Shown here: positions 1 through 9,126 of the stretch, one piece after another
Layout of the letters: each line of letters begins with the position of its first letter
How positions within the stretch are numbered: the first letter of the stretch is position 1
Source: Balneola sp.
Lineage (GTDB): Bacteria > Bacteroidota > Rhodothermia > Balneolales > Balneolaceae
Length of the DNA stretch: 64,000 nt
Assembly: GCA_002694685.1 (NCBI GenBank)
Contig: NZMW01000002.1
Location: 124,001-188,000 of the forward strand
Direction of reading: 5' to 3'
Translations under genes and position numbers: made by a program
The notes under the pieces: generated by a model
What the model was told of the DNA's origin: nothing
The model's database searches: none
The model's input: only the letters and a program-made list of their open reading frames with translations

Positions 1-1026
1 AACCTGCTTACCAGAGTCATTCATGGTGAAGAGATCAACCTGTGGTTTAATATTCTCTTCTTTCGCGTTTTGCTTCAACCAAGCTACGTCAATTTCATTG
101 TCAAAGTGACCGATGTTTCCAACGATGGCTTTGTCTTTCATTTTTTTGAAATGACGGTCTTTAATGATGTCTTTGTTACCTGTGGCGGTTACAAAAATAT
201 CGCCTTCTTCAGCGGCGTTGTCCATCGTCTTCACTTCAAAACCATCCATTGCAGCCTGAAGCGCACAAATCGGATCGATTTCAGTTACAATCACACGGGC
301 TCCGGCGCCTTGCAGTGAAGCAGCGGTTCCTTTCCCTACATCGCCATAACCTGCAATAACGGCTACTTTTCCAGCCATCATTACATCAGTGGCACGACGG
401 ATAGCATCAGCTGCAGATTCACGGCAGCCATACTTGTTATCAAACTTAGATTTTGTAACAGAGTCGTTAACATTAATCGCAGGAAGAGAAAGTGTGCCTT
501 TTCGCTCACGTTCAATCAGGCGAAGAACACCTGTGGTAGTTTCTTCAGAAATTCCGTTGATACCATCAACTAATTCAGGGTAGCGATCCAAGACCATGTT
601 AGTCAGGTCACCGCCATCATCAAGGATCATATTTAAAGGCTCTCCGTCAGGGAAGAAAAGAGTTTGCTCGATACACCAGTCAAACTCTTCTTCCGTCATT
701 CCTTTCCAGGCATAAACGGGGATGCCGGCTTCAGCAATAGCGGCTGCAGCGTGATCTTGTGTAGAGTAAATGTTGCAGGAAGACCAGGTTACATCAGCGC
801 CCAGGTCAACTAAAGTTTCAATAAGTACCGCGGTCTGGATAGTCATATGGAGGCATCCAGCAATTCGAGCTCCCTTTAAAGGCTGTTCTTCTTTGTACTC
901 TTCACGGATGGCCATCAATCCCGGCATTTCCGCTTCAGCGAGTTCAATTTCCTGACGACCGTAATGGGCCTGAGAAATATCTTTTACTTTGTAAGCTAGT
1001 TTTTCTTGTTCTTTTACTTGTGGCAT
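1..1026 (-). CDS. ahcY: Adenosylhomocysteinase (SAH hydrolase), 3' end outside window
   Basis: Reversible hydrolysis of S-adenosylhomocysteine to adenosine and homocysteine, a cytosolic NAD-dependent step of the methyl cycle. Read on the minus strand, the protein starts [16 protein letters not shown] at an ATG at 1026 and stays open to the window edge (about 342 codons). Family landmarks are visible: [16 protein letters not shown] near residue 55, the substrate region [20 protein letters not shown] near residue 190, and the NAD-binding stretch [11 protein letters not shown] near 225. About 90-130 C-terminal residues of a usual 430-470-residue enzyme are missing beyond position 1. The next gene on the same strand ends 4 bases upstream of this start, so the two may be cotranscribed. 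Identification is secure. Confidence 0.96.
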   Translation of the reverse strand, partial: MPQVKEQEKLAYKVKDISQAHYGRQEIELAEAEMPGLMAIREEYKEEQPLKGARIAGCLHMTIQTAVLIETLVDLGADVTWSSCNIYSTQDHAAAAIAEAGIPVYAWKGMTEEEFDWCIEQTLFFPDGEPLNMILDDGGDLTNMVLDRYPELVDGINGISEETTTGVLRLIERERKGTLSLPAINVNDSVTKSKFDNKYGCRESAADAIRRATDVMMAGKVAVIAGYGDVGKGTAASLQGAGARVIVTEIDPICALQAAMDGFEVKTMDNAAEEGDIFVTATGNKDIIKDRHFKKMKDKAIVGNIGHFDNEIDVAWLKQNAKEENIKPQVDLFTMNDSGKQV

Positions 1027-1030
1027 ATAT

Positions 1031-1564
1031 CTATGATGTTTTGTTTTGTTCTATAATTTCTTTGGTGTCTTGATAATCCCTGCCAGTTAATCCAAGTTCG
1101 GCTTTGATTAAATATCCCTGTGGATCTACAAATACCTTAAAGGGGATGCCAAGGGATATTACTTGATCGCCAACTCCATTAGCATCGGCTACATACTCAA
1201 ACTCATAATCGTTTTTCTCTTTAAAAGATCGAACTTCCTCGATGGTATCAGAACTAGTTAGGTTCACTGCTAATACAACAAAGTCATCAGGGTATTCATT
1301 CTGTAGAGAGTCCATAGCCGGAAAAACCTGTAAGCAAGGTCCGCACCAGGTTTCCCAGAAATCAATTAGGACCACCTTTCCTTCAAGGTCAGCAATGGTA
1401 ACTTCATTTCCATCCAGGTCTTGAAAACTTGAATTCCAGATTACACTATCAATTCGTTGCTCTTCTTCCGTTAAATCACGCGGATTTTCCCTGACGTTAG
1501 AATTACAGGAAACAAATAATGCTGTTAAAAATAAAACTGAACAGGCAGTTCTTAAGTAGATCAT
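1031..1564 (-). CDS. TlpA/ResA-like thioredoxin-fold lipoprotein
   Basis: Probable membrane-anchored periplasmic thiol-disulfide oxidoreductase. With the ATG at 1564 the protein is 177 residues and begins with a short lipoprotein signal ending LFVSC, Cys20 being the likely lipidated residue. An in-frame start at 1594 would add ten residues before this signal and is less attractive. The active site is WCGPC (Cys74 and Cys77), preceded by the usual [10 protein letters not shown] strand, and a cis-proline-type segment [11 protein letters not shown] lies toward the C-terminus. TlpA/ResA proteins reduce apo-cytochromes or other exported cysteine proteins; the actual partner here cannot be read from the sequence. 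It ends 4 bases before the ahcY start, suggesting shared transcription. Confidence 0.88.
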   Translation of the reverse strand: MIYLRTACSVLFLTALFVSCNSNVRENPRDLTEEEQRIDSVIWNSSFQDLDGNEVTIADLEGKVVLIDFWETWCGPCLQVFPAMDSLQNEYPDDFVVLAVNLTSSDTIEEVRSFKEKNDYEFEYVADANGVGDQVISLGIPFKVFVDPQGYLIKAELGLTGRDYQDTKEIIEQNKTS

Positions 1565-1937
1565 AAAATGCTTATGTGAATTATAACAGTACAATCAATA
1601 AAGATACGATTTAGTTCTCAAAAAAGGGGAATAGCCAAGGAAAAAGGATTCCACTACAATTTGTATGATTAAGACAGATGAAGTGAATGGGTGAGCTCAT
1701 GATATAGATTGAGCCTGAAGTGTTAAGTAATAGAAATCTAAGTAATTAAAGCCATGATATTAACGCATTAGAATCTACGTGCAATTGTGTTTAAATATGT
1801 TATTTTGTGTGGAACCAGTCATTGTTTAATTTTTTATTAATTATTAATGATTTTTTATAAGCATATGGTCGTTCGGAGAAAGCTTCATATCTCCATTCAG
1901 AATGATCATAATTAACTACTAACCAAACGAGAACACA
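1565..1937. other. AT-rich intergenic region upstream of susC-like gene
   Basis: About 370 bases between divergent genes. It is rich in A/T, with short T and A runs around 1826-1860 and an imperfect ATTAATTATTAAT palindrome near 1836. It must hold promoters for both flanking genes, but I could not fix a convincing promoter pair. No ORF, RNA gene or dispersed repeat is seen. Confidence 0.4.
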
Positions 1938-4919
1938 ATGAAAAAAAGCTACTATATACGATTTCTGGCTGTTCTTTCTGTCACACTCTTTTGTGCACAG
2001 GTAGCAATAGCTCAGTACACAGTATCCGGTACGGTAACAGATGCCGCAACCGGAGAAACCTTAGTTGGTGTCACTATTTTTGACGCTAATACCAATACAG
2101 GTACTTCAACAGATATTGAAGGAGAATACACTCTTGAATTACCCTCAGGTGAGACTAGTTTACGATTTTCTTCTATTGGTTACGTCACTCAGAATGTAGA
2201 TGTATCAGGCACAAGTGGGGAAGTTACCCTCGATGTCGAGATGCGCGCTGATGTTGCTAATCTTGAAGAACTGGTTGTTACGGGTTTAGCCTCTTCTGTT
2301 AAAAGGGCAAACTTGGCAAATTCAGTGGCTTCAATTTCAGCTGAAGATATAGCTGAGCGAACACAACCGGAGACCATTGATAACGCCTTACAGGGAAAGA
2401 TTCCCGGAGTGCAAATCACATCATATAGTGGAGCTCCAGGTGGTGGGTTTAATGTTCAGCTTCGTGGAGTAAGTACTTTGGGAGCCGGAGGTTCTCAGCC
2501 ACTTTATATTATTGATGGTGTATATGTGAATAATGAATTTCTTACTACCGGACGTTCTGCTGTAAGTGGTGCCGGTGGAAATAGTCAGGATGATGTTGCA
2601 AACCGACTTGCTGATATAAACCCTGATGAAATTCAGAGTATTGAAGTACTAAAAGGGGCTTCTGCTGCTGCTATTTATGGTGCCAGAGCTAATGCTGGTG
2701 TAATCATTATTAACACCAAACAAGGTGTTGCCGGAGAAACTCAGGTATCCATTAAGCAGGAAGTAGGTTTTAACAATGCCTTAAATTTGCTTGGCAGAAC
2801 AGATTGGACTGAGGAAAGAATAGATGCTTTCTACGGTGCTGGTTCTGCTGCTGCAGTTCGGGAACGACAAAGGCTTAATGACGCACAAGCTGCTGGTAAT
2901 GTAAAAGATCTTGAAAAAGAGGTTTATGGAAATACTGGCCTAATAAATAATACTCAGGTGAGTGTATCAGGTGGAAACTCAAAAACACGCTATTACATTT
3001 CAGGTGGTATTGATGTTGAGGACGGAATAATTAAAAAAACCGGATTTGAGCGAAACTCAATTCGAGCAAATATTGATCATTCAATAACACAAAGATTCCG
3101 CGTTTCCAGCAATTCGAATTACATTTATACGGATAGTGACAGGGGTTTCACTGGTAACCAGAATAATACCGGAGGGTCGATAGGTTACTCCTTATCCGCA
3201 CATCCTAACTATGCGTATAATATTATTAAGCAAAACCCGGATGGTACCTATCCTGATACTCCATATTTTGGTGAGAACCCGCTTCGATTAATTGATGTGG
3301 CAACAAATAATCAGGAAGTTAATCGCTTCTTGCAGTCTGTAGCATTAGAAGCAGATTTATTTCAAAATGAATCCTCCCTTGCCAGCCTTAAGGTTGATGG
3401 AGGCCTTGATTATACCAATGCTAATTCCATTATTTATTTTCCGGAATTTATGCAGTTTCAGCGTACCGCGGCTATCAATCCCGGTGACGTAATTCATACA
3501 ACGCAAGAAGTGCTTAATACTAACTTGCAGGCAGTATTTTTATTTAATACAACCGTGGGAACCGATCTGGGCAATTTCGACTTAAGTACTCAGGCAGGTG
3601 TTTCCCGCTACGATCAAAGCATTTCACTCGATCGAATTCGAGGCCAAGGCTTATTGCCTGGGCAAACAAATGTTGGGAATGCAGCTCAGGTTACAGCCAA
3701 TCAGAACTTCACCGAGGTTACTGATTTAGGTGTTTTTCTTCAGGAAGAGATCAACTTTGCTGATCAACTGATTGCTACTGTTGGTGGCCGATGGGACAAG
3801 TCAACACTGAACTTAGATGAAAGTGAGTTCTATTTTTACCCTAAAGCTTCTCTCGCGGCAAACCTGACAAATTTTGACTTCTGGACAGTAGAGGACGTCA
3901 GTCAGCTTAAGTTGCGCGTAGCTTATGGTGAAACAGGTGGCCTGCCAAACTTTGGTGCTATCTTTTCAAGTTTAGGTGGAACAAACATTGGTTCCTCTGG
4001 TGGTGCAGTTGCCCCAGGAACAGACGTTGACCCTGACTTGAAACCGGAAAGAGCCAAAGAAATAGAATATGGTGTTGACCTTTCCCTGTTTGAGGGTCGA
4101 GTCTCACTTGAGTTTACGCAATACAATAAAACCATTGAAGACCTGATTTTACCGTTAGTTCCTTCGCCATCAACTGGTGTGGGTACCATAACTACCAATG
4201 CTGCTGAGATGGAAAATGTAGGTACTGAAATTGGACTGAATGTTATACCGGTTCAAAACAGTGACTTTACATGGAACTCCGGCATACTTTGGTGGACGAA
4301 CGACACTGAGTTGACAGATCTAATTATTCCTGCTCAAACAAATACGTTCTATGCTTCACCAACCTTCGGTGCAGCCAGATTAGAAGAAGGTGTTTCACCA
4401 ACAGGGATTTATGGTTTTGTACCAGGGCAAGCTGAACGTGAAATAGTGGGTGACTTACAGCCCGATTTTCAGATGTCATTTTCCAACGACTTTACCTTCC
4501 TGAAAAACTTTAGAGCAAGTCTGCTCGTGCATTGGAGTAAAGGAGGAGAAGGTATTAATCTCTCCCAATTGTTGACGGATGGAGCTGGAAATACAGCTGA
4601 TTACTTTAACAGCAATGATGAAGTTGTTCAGCGTGAAGGAGGAACCCTTTCTTTCATGAAAGACGCCTCTTATGTGAAACTTAGAGAAGCTTCTCTTTAC
4701 TACACCGTTCCCTCATCATTCTTAGAAAAAACGGTAGGTAATACGCTAAGTGGCGTGCGAGTTGGAGTATCAGGAACTAACCTTCTGATGTTCACAGACT
4801 ACAATGGGTACGATCCTGAAGTGAATGCAACAGGTAGAAGTGCGCTGGCACAACGGGTGGATATTACACCTTACCCAACCTCGCGGAAAGTGCTTTTCAG
4901 CGTAAAAGTTGACCTATAA
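1938..4919 (+). CDS. SusC/RagA-family TonB-dependent outer-membrane receptor
   Basis: Outer-membrane beta-barrel that imports a ligand using TonB energy together with the SusD-like lipoprotein encoded next. The 993-residue protein has a signal peptide ending near residue 25 (VAIAQ), then a carboxypeptidase-regulatory-like beta-sandwich (about 27-110, starting YTVSGTVTDAATGETLVG), a plug domain (about 115-240) and a barrel to the C-terminus. Diagnostic SusC motifs are the LQGKIPGVQI region and GASAAAIYGARANAGVIIIN. The last residues, VLFSVKVDL, fit a terminal barrel strand. A gap of 18 bases separates it from the SusD partner. There are no neighbouring glycoside hydrolases or anti-sigma genes, so the substrate (glycan, peptide or other) cannot be named. 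Confidence 0.95.
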   Translation: MKKSYYIRFLAVLSVTLFCAQVAIAQYTVSGTVTDAATGETLVGVTIFDANTNTGTSTDIEGEYTLELPSGETSLRFSSIGYVTQNVDVSGTSGEVTLDVEMRADVANLEELVVTGLASSVKRANLANSVASISAEDIAERTQPETIDNALQGKIPGVQITSYSGAPGGGFNVQLRGVSTLGAGGSQPLYIIDGVYVNNEFLTTGRSAVSGAGGNSQDDVANRLADINPDEIQSIEVLKGASAAAIYGARANAGVIIINTKQGVAGETQVSIKQEVGFNNALNLLGRTDWTEERIDAFYGAGSAAAVRERQRLNDAQAAGNVKDLEKEVYGNTGLINNTQVSVSGGNSKTRYYISGGIDVEDGIIKKTGFERNSIRANIDHSITQRFRVSSNSNYIYTDSDRGFTGNQNNTGGSIGYSLSAHPNYAYNIIKQNPDGTYPDTPYFGENPLRLIDVATNNQEVNRFLQSVALEADLFQNESSLASLKVDGGLDYTNANSIIYFPEFMQFQRTAAINPGDVIHTTQEVLNTNLQAVFLFNTTVGTDLGNFDLSTQAGVSRYDQSISLDRIRGQGLLPGQTNVGNAAQVTANQNFTEVTDLGVFLQEEINFADQLIATVGGRWDKSTLNLDESEFYFYPKASLAANLTNFDFWTVEDVSQLKLRVAYGETGGLPNFGAIFSSLGGTNIGSSGGAVAPGTDVDPDLKPERAKEIEYGVDLSLFEGRVSLEFTQYNKTIEDLILPLVPSPSTGVGTITTNAAEMENVGTEIGLNVIPVQNSDFTWNSGILWWTNDTELTDLIIPAQTNTFYASPTFGAARLEEGVSPTGIYGFVPGQAEREIVGDLQPDFQMSFSNDFTFLKNFRASLLVHWSKGGEGINLSQLLTDGAGNTADYFNSNDEVVQREGGTLSFMKDASYVKLREASLYYTVPSSFLEKTVGNTLSGVRVGVSGTNLLMFTDYNGYDPEVNATGRSALAQRVDITPYPTSRKVLFSVKVDL

Positions 4920-4937
4920 ACTCAAAAGGAAATTATT

Positions 4938-6347
4938 ATGAAACGATTAATAAAAACTACATTTATAGTAACAGGATTGATTTTTATGTCAATTTCCTGT
5001 GATCTGCTTGAAGTAGATGAGGTTGTTGACCCAAACAGCCCAAGTACAACCGGTGTTCTTAACAACGCAAGTCCTGGTGAATTACAAGATTTAGTAGTTG
5101 GCCTTGAATCAGTTCACCGAAACTATAATAATGGCACTGCTGATTGGTGGTCTTTAACAGGGACCATGAGTCGCGAGCTATATTACATCAACACTTCGGA
5201 CCCAACATTTGCCATTGATTGGTTACAGCTACCAACCAGAAGTATTGATGCAGAACAAAATCCTAATTTCTTCGCTGATGCTAGTGGATATGAAGCTCCA
5301 TATGGTGCAATACGACAAGCTAACCTTCTGATTGAGTCGATCAATAACACAAATAGTGTAACCGATACTCAGAAGAATGGATATCTTGGTTTTGCCAATA
5401 CCATTAAAGGATATCAATTTCAGTTTCCTTTATTACATCAGTATCAAGGTGGAATCAGAGTTGATGTATCGTTTAGTGAACCATTAGAACCGGGGGCATT
5501 TCTTGGTTATGATGAAGCTCTTGGCGAAATCAGAACTATTCTTGATAATGGAGCAACTCAGCTTCAGAATGCTGGAAGCAGTTTCAATTTTGAACTGACA
5601 GATGGCTTTTCTGGCTTTAATACACCAGCTACAATGTTGGAAGTAAACCGTGCTATTGCAGCAAGGCTAGCCATTTATGATGGGGAGTGGCAAGATGCAT
5701 TGGATGCTCTGGGTGATTCATTCCTAAATCTGAATGCATCTACAGAGGCTGACCTGATGGTAGGTCCTGCACATACCTTTGCTGGAGGAAATGATCAATT
5801 CAACCCATATTATTATGTACCTGATGCCGATCAAAACCTCTTGATGGTACCCAGCCCAACGCATATAAATGAAGCAGATGCAGGGGATTTAAGGATAGAT
5901 CGTATGTTTGAGCAGCGAACAAACCCAGCTACTAGCGCAGATATCTCAGGCCTCACAGCAAATTACCAAATTGCTAAGTATGCTTCGGCAACATCTGATA
6001 TGCCATTCATAAGAAATGAAGAACTCATTCTTATATATGCTGAAGCAAACGCTCGATTAGGTGGAGCAACAAATCTTGCTGATGCAGTAACTGCTTTAAA
6101 TACTATCAGAACTATTTGGGGAGTTGGTGCCTATACAGGCCCTGTTGATGAAGACTCAATTATTGACGAAGTGTTGAAGCAACGTCGTTACTCTCTTTGG
6201 GGTGAAGGACACCGATGGGTAGATATGCGTCGCTATGACCGACTTGACGATATCGATACATCAATTGACGGTGGTAGTGTTCCTTCTCAAATTGGTCGTC
6301 CTCAGGGTGAATTAGATTGGGAAGACTTTGCTAATGGCAATAGTTAA
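4938..6347 (+). CDS. RagB/SusD-family nutrient-binding lipoprotein
   Basis: Surface lipoprotein that caps its SusC barrel and captures substrate. It is 469 residues, with a lipoprotein signal reaching SISC (Cys21). The N-terminal LEVDEVVDPNSPS and the C-terminal region with RNEELILIYAEANARLG followed by LNTIRTIWG and RRYSLWGEGHRWVDMRRYDR are characteristic of SusD-like TPR-rich proteins. The length is slightly below many SusDs (500-600 residues). It directly follows the SusC-like gene and is closed by a strong terminator, so the two form a self-contained operon. Confidence 0.94.
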   Translation: MKRLIKTTFIVTGLIFMSISCDLLEVDEVVDPNSPSTTGVLNNASPGELQDLVVGLESVHRNYNNGTADWWSLTGTMSRELYYINTSDPTFAIDWLQLPTRSIDAEQNPNFFADASGYEAPYGAIRQANLLIESINNTNSVTDTQKNGYLGFANTIKGYQFQFPLLHQYQGGIRVDVSFSEPLEPGAFLGYDEALGEIRTILDNGATQLQNAGSSFNFELTDGFSGFNTPATMLEVNRAIAARLAIYDGEWQDALDALGDSFLNLNASTEADLMVGPAHTFAGGNDQFNPYYYVPDADQNLLMVPSPTHINEADAGDLRIDRMFEQRTNPATSADISGLTANYQIAKYASATSDMPFIRNEELILIYAEANARLGGATNLADAVTALNTIRTIWGVGAYTGPVDEDSIIDEVLKQRRYSLWGEGHRWVDMRRYDRLDDIDTSIDGGSVPSQIGRPQGELDWEDFANGNS

Positions 6348-6370
6348 AACCTAATCGGATAAAACTTAAA

Positions 6371-6403
6371 AGAGCCCTCAAAAATTTGAGGGCTCTTTTT
6401 TTA
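6371..6403 (+). terminator. Rho-independent terminator of the susCD-like operon
   Basis: A perfect stem, AGAGCCCTCAA paired with TTGAGGGCTCT around a four-base loop, is followed by a run of seven or more T residues. It sits 23 bases after the SusD-like stop codon. Confidence 0.92.
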
Positions 6404-6426
6404 TGTATAAATGATATCTTTGAGCC

Positions 6427-7641
6427 ATGATGTACGATTTTACTATTGTTGGAGCTGGAATAGTAGGGCTCTCTACCGCTTATAAATTATCACTGAAATA
6501 TCCTGATGCAAAAATCCTTGTTTTAGAAAAAGAGGATATTGTTGCCGCTCACCAAACAGGAAAAAATTCCGGAGTTATCCATTCCGGGATCTACTACAAA
6601 CCGGGAAGCTATAAGGCTAAAAACTGTGTGGATGGCCGGCACCAGCTGGTTGAGTTTTGCAAAAAACATGACGTTGCCATTGAAGTATGTGGCAAGGTAA
6701 TTGTGGCATCTGAAGAGAAAGAGATTCCCAAACTAAAAGAGATTTATGAACGGGGACTAAAAAATGAAATTGAAGGCATTGAGTTGATTGATGCCAAACG
6801 CCTTAATGAACTTGAACCTCACGTAAAAGGAGTAGCCGCCATCCATGTACCTTGCTCAGGTATTGTTGATTATGCCGGAATGTGCAGTGTATTGATGCGT
6901 CTACTTGAAGAAGGAAATGGAAAAGTTCAATTCAATAGTGCTGTTTCAAATATTTCGAATAAAGGAAATGAAGTTATAGTTGAAGCTGGGGGCGAGAAAA
7001 TTAAAACACAATTCCTGGTGAATTGTGCGGGACTCTATTCCGATCACGTTGCCAAATTTGCGGGTGTTCATTCCCCGGTAAAAATTGTGCCTTTCAAAGG
7101 CGAATATTACGAGTTAAAACCTGAAGCTGAATACCTCGTCAAAGATTTAATATATCCATTGCCCAATCCTGAATTTCCATTTTTGGGAGTTCACTTTACC
7201 CGAATGGCTTTGGGAGGAATTGAATGCGGACCCAATGCCGTTTTTGCCTTCAAGCGAGAGGGCTATAACAAGCTGTCTTTCAACCTAAAAGATACTACAG
7301 AGACCTTTAATTTTCCGGGCTTCTGGAAAATGGCCAAAGAGCACTGGCGCATGGGACTGGATGAATACAAGCGCTCATTTTCTAAAAAAGCATTCGTTCA
7401 AGGATTACAGAAATTGATTCCTGAAGTTAAGGAAGAACACCTCAAAGTTTCTCCAGCCGGAATACGGGCAATGGCACTTCAACCCAATGGCGAGATCCTG
7501 GATGACTTCTACTTCGAAGTAGTAGATCGTCAAATTCATGTACTGAATGCACCAAGTCCCGCAGCTACCGCCGGACTTGCCATCGGCGATGAAATCGTTA
7601 AAAAAGTAGAAGCTAATTTCGCTGTAGGAGCTTTGGCTTGA
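6427..7641 (+). CDS. lhgO: L-2-hydroxyglutarate oxidase/dehydrogenase (LhgO/YgaF family)
   Basis: FAD-dependent oxidation of L-2-hydroxyglutarate to 2-oxoglutarate, passing electrons to oxygen or to the quinone pool. The 404-residue protein has an N-terminal FAD dinucleotide-binding motif VGAGIVGLSTAY (about residues 8-19), the LEKED segment after the second strand, and the family-specific HQTGKNSGVIHSGIYYKPGS (about 45-65). The C-terminal PAGIRAMALQPNGEILDDF and NAPSPAATAGLAIGDEI match LhgO. Two adjacent ATG codons (6427 and 6430) are possible starts. It stands alone after the SusCD terminator. The D-enantiomer enzyme family occurs 3 kb downstream. Confidence 0.93.
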   Translation: MMYDFTIVGAGIVGLSTAYKLSLKYPDAKILVLEKEDIVAAHQTGKNSGVIHSGIYYKPGSYKAKNCVDGRHQLVEFCKKHDVAIEVCGKVIVASEEKEIPKLKEIYERGLKNEIEGIELIDAKRLNELEPHVKGVAAIHVPCSGIVDYAGMCSVLMRLLEEGNGKVQFNSAVSNISNKGNEVIVEAGGEKIKTQFLVNCAGLYSDHVAKFAGVHSPVKIVPFKGEYYELKPEAEYLVKDLIYPLPNPEFPFLGVHFTRMALGGIECGPNAVFAFKREGYNKLSFNLKDTTETFNFPGFWKMAKEHWRMGLDEYKRSFSKKAFVQGLQKLIPEVKEEHLKVSPAGIRAMALQPNGEILDDFYFEVVDRQIHVLNAPSPAATAGLAIGDEIVKKVEANFAVGALA

Positions 7642-8166
7642 TTAAGGCCCAAGAACATTCGGGTCTATCTCTGAGTTATTTCTTTACGCCCAAAGTTAAA
7701 AACTAAGAAGGTTGCACAGCCCGGCAACTATTCCAAGCCCTATACTCCGACCTCTCTAAATCTCTCCTTCTCAAGGAGAGACTTGTCCGAACCTGTTAAA
7801 GGCATTTATGCCGGGTTAAAGCGTAGAAATCTTATCAACGCGTCCTTCTCCTTGTTGAAGGAAGCCTGTGCTGAACTTGATTCAGCAAAGACAGAAGAGG
7901 TCGAACGCTTGTTGAGTAAGTACCTTAACTAAAAAACTGTCATCGAATTATCTAACATGTATAATTCCGCACTTGACGCGGGATCTGAAAAAAGGCAACT
8001 ACCTCGAATTAAGTCATCCCTGCGAAGGCAGGGATCTGGATGGTAGTATTAAAATCAGCTCTTGATAAAGGACTAACATCCAGATTTCAGGCATACGCCG
8101 CGAAATGAGATAATCCTATAAAACAGATTAGACCAAATTTTTGAACTACTCGAATTTTTAATTATT
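7642..8166. other. Intergenic region with hairpins and a composite repeat
   Basis: About 525 non-coding bases. It holds a perfect 9-bp hairpin TCTCTCCTT/AAGGAGAGA at 7761-7781, a second hairpin TGCTGAA/TTCAGCA at 7869-7887, a partial GACGCGGGATCTGA motif near 7975, and a composite dispersed repeat at 8013-8110. No ORF with family character is visible. Confidence 0.6.
8013..8110. repeat. Family A composite palindromic repeat, copy 1
   Basis: Left arm GTCATCCCTGCGAAGGCAGG continuing into GATCTGGAT; right arm CCAGATTTCAGGCATACGCC followed by GCGAAATGAG. The arms are inverted and separated by about 35 unrelated bases. Closely similar two-armed units lie at 26459-26550 and 51207-51300, with single arms at 57035-57060 and 57105-57133. 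It looks like a REP/BIME-type non-coding element. Confidence 0.75.
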
Positions 8167-8194
8167 ATTTAGATAGTTATCTAAATATCTAAAT
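8167..8194. promoter_or_regulatory. Probable autoregulatory operator of the ArsR/SdpR-like repressor
   Basis: ATTTAGATA, two bases, then TATCTAAAT form a perfect inverted repeat (8167-8186). A third half-site TATCTAAAT (8186-8194) follows directly and overlaps the ATG at 8193. Half-sites at the very start of a small ArsR-type repressor gene strongly suggest binding by its own product. Binding itself is inferred. Confidence 0.7.
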
Positions 8195-8453
8195 GAATAC
8201 ATTCTTTAAAGCACTTAATGATGCCACCCGGAGGGAAATCCTGGATATGCTGCAAGACAAAGATCTTTCAGCAGGGGAGATTGCCGAAGCGTTCGATATA
8301 TCGAGACCTAGTATCTCTCATCACCTTGAAATATTGAAGCAAGCAGGACTGGTAGACACCGAGCGAAAAGGACAGTTCATTTATTATTCACTGAACACAA
8401 CGGGCCTTGAAGATGTGACCCAGTGGTTGTTTAAACTCATGAACGACAAATAA
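8193..8453 (+). CDS. ArsR-family transcriptional repressor, SdpR-like
   Basis: Small winged-helix DNA-binding protein of 86 residues. The opening MNTFFKALNDATRREILDML and the recognition region SAGEIAEAFDISRPSISHHL, then LVDTERKGQFIYYSLN (wing), are typical of autorepressor SdpR-type ArsR proteins. No metal-binding Cys/His cluster is evident, so it is unlikely to be a metal sensor. A three-half-site operator overlaps its start codon. It lies 8 bases before an SdpI-like membrane protein. In Bacillus, SdpI binds toxin and sequesters SdpR; whether that signalling exists here is unknown. Confidence 0.9.
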   Translation: MNTFFKALNDATRREILDMLQDKDLSAGEIAEAFDISRPSISHHLEILKQAGLVDTERKGQFIYYSLNTTGLEDVTQWLFKLMNDK

Positions 8454-8461
8454 TTTCGACT

Positions 8462-9124
8462 ATGAATATGCTGAAAGCGATGAAAAAAGAGTGGCCGATA
8501 TTAATTCTTCTTTTGGCCCCATTTGTAGTCTCTCTTATTCTTTCGGATCGGGTGCCTGATACCGTTCCTACGCACTTTAATCTCCAGGGGGAGGCAGACG
8601 ACTTCGGTCCCAAATGGATTATCCTGTATATGCTCCCAGCTTTGGGGTTAGTGATTTATTTGGGTTTGCTTTTCCTGCCCGGAATTGATCCGAAGAAGAG
8701 AATAGAAGAAACACAAAAACCCATAGCAGCTATCCGTTTGGTGCTAGCATTATTCATGGTAGGTTTGTATAGCATAATGATGCTCATCGTCACCGGTTCC
8801 GACATTGATATAAACTCGTATGTCTCTATTGCTGTTGGAATTTTGTTCATCGGCTTTGGGAATTATATGAACAGCGTGAAGCCCAATTATTTTATTGGGT
8901 TGAGAACCCCATGGACACTGGAAAGCCCAATTGTATGGAAGAAGACGCATCGCCTGGGAAGTAAAATCTGGATGGTGGGAGGGATCATCATTGTAGTCTC
9001 CAAGCTTGTTTTCTCAGAAGGAGTGAATGCCATTATCTTTGGGATATCTATAGCAATCATGGTGCTGGTGCCTCTTATCTATTCATATACCGAATTCAAA
9101 AAGTTAGAATCAAAGGGAGAGTAG
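8462..9124 (+). CDS. SdpI-family integral membrane protein (DUF1648 plus SdpI)
   Basis: Polytopic membrane protein of 220 residues. The N-terminal hydrophobic segment is followed by PDTVPTHFNLQGEADDFGPK, the signature of the DUF1648 module, and the C-terminal half contains GNYMNSVKPNYFIGLRTPWT followed by WKKTHRLGSKIW, the SdpI motif. About six hydrophobic segments are visible. Homologues give immunity to the SDP toxin or relay its presence to SdpR. No toxin gene of the SdpC type is nearby, so here it may be a stress sensor. It lies between the repressor (8-base gap) and a secreted hydrolase (2-base gap) in one apparent operon. Confidence 0.88.
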   Translation: MNMLKAMKKEWPILILLLAPFVVSLILSDRVPDTVPTHFNLQGEADDFGPKWIILYMLPALGLVIYLGLLFLPGIDPKKRIEETQKPIAAIRLVLALFMVGLYSIMMLIVTGSDIDINSYVSIAVGILFIGFGNYMNSVKPNYFIGLRTPWTLESPIVWKKTHRLGSKIWMVGGIIIVVSKLVFSEGVNAIIFGISIAIMVLVPLIYSYTEFKKLESKGE

Positions 9125-9126
9125 AG

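Noticed and set aside
1800-1870. Bacteroidota-type promoter for the SusC-like gene (TTATTTTG near 1800)
   Set aside because: The upstream TTG element is at the wrong distance, so the match is not better than expected in AT-rich sequence.
7642-8166. tRNA or structured RNA gene in the hairpin-rich gap
   Set aside because: Hairpins do not form a cloverleaf and no conserved tRNA loop sequences were found.
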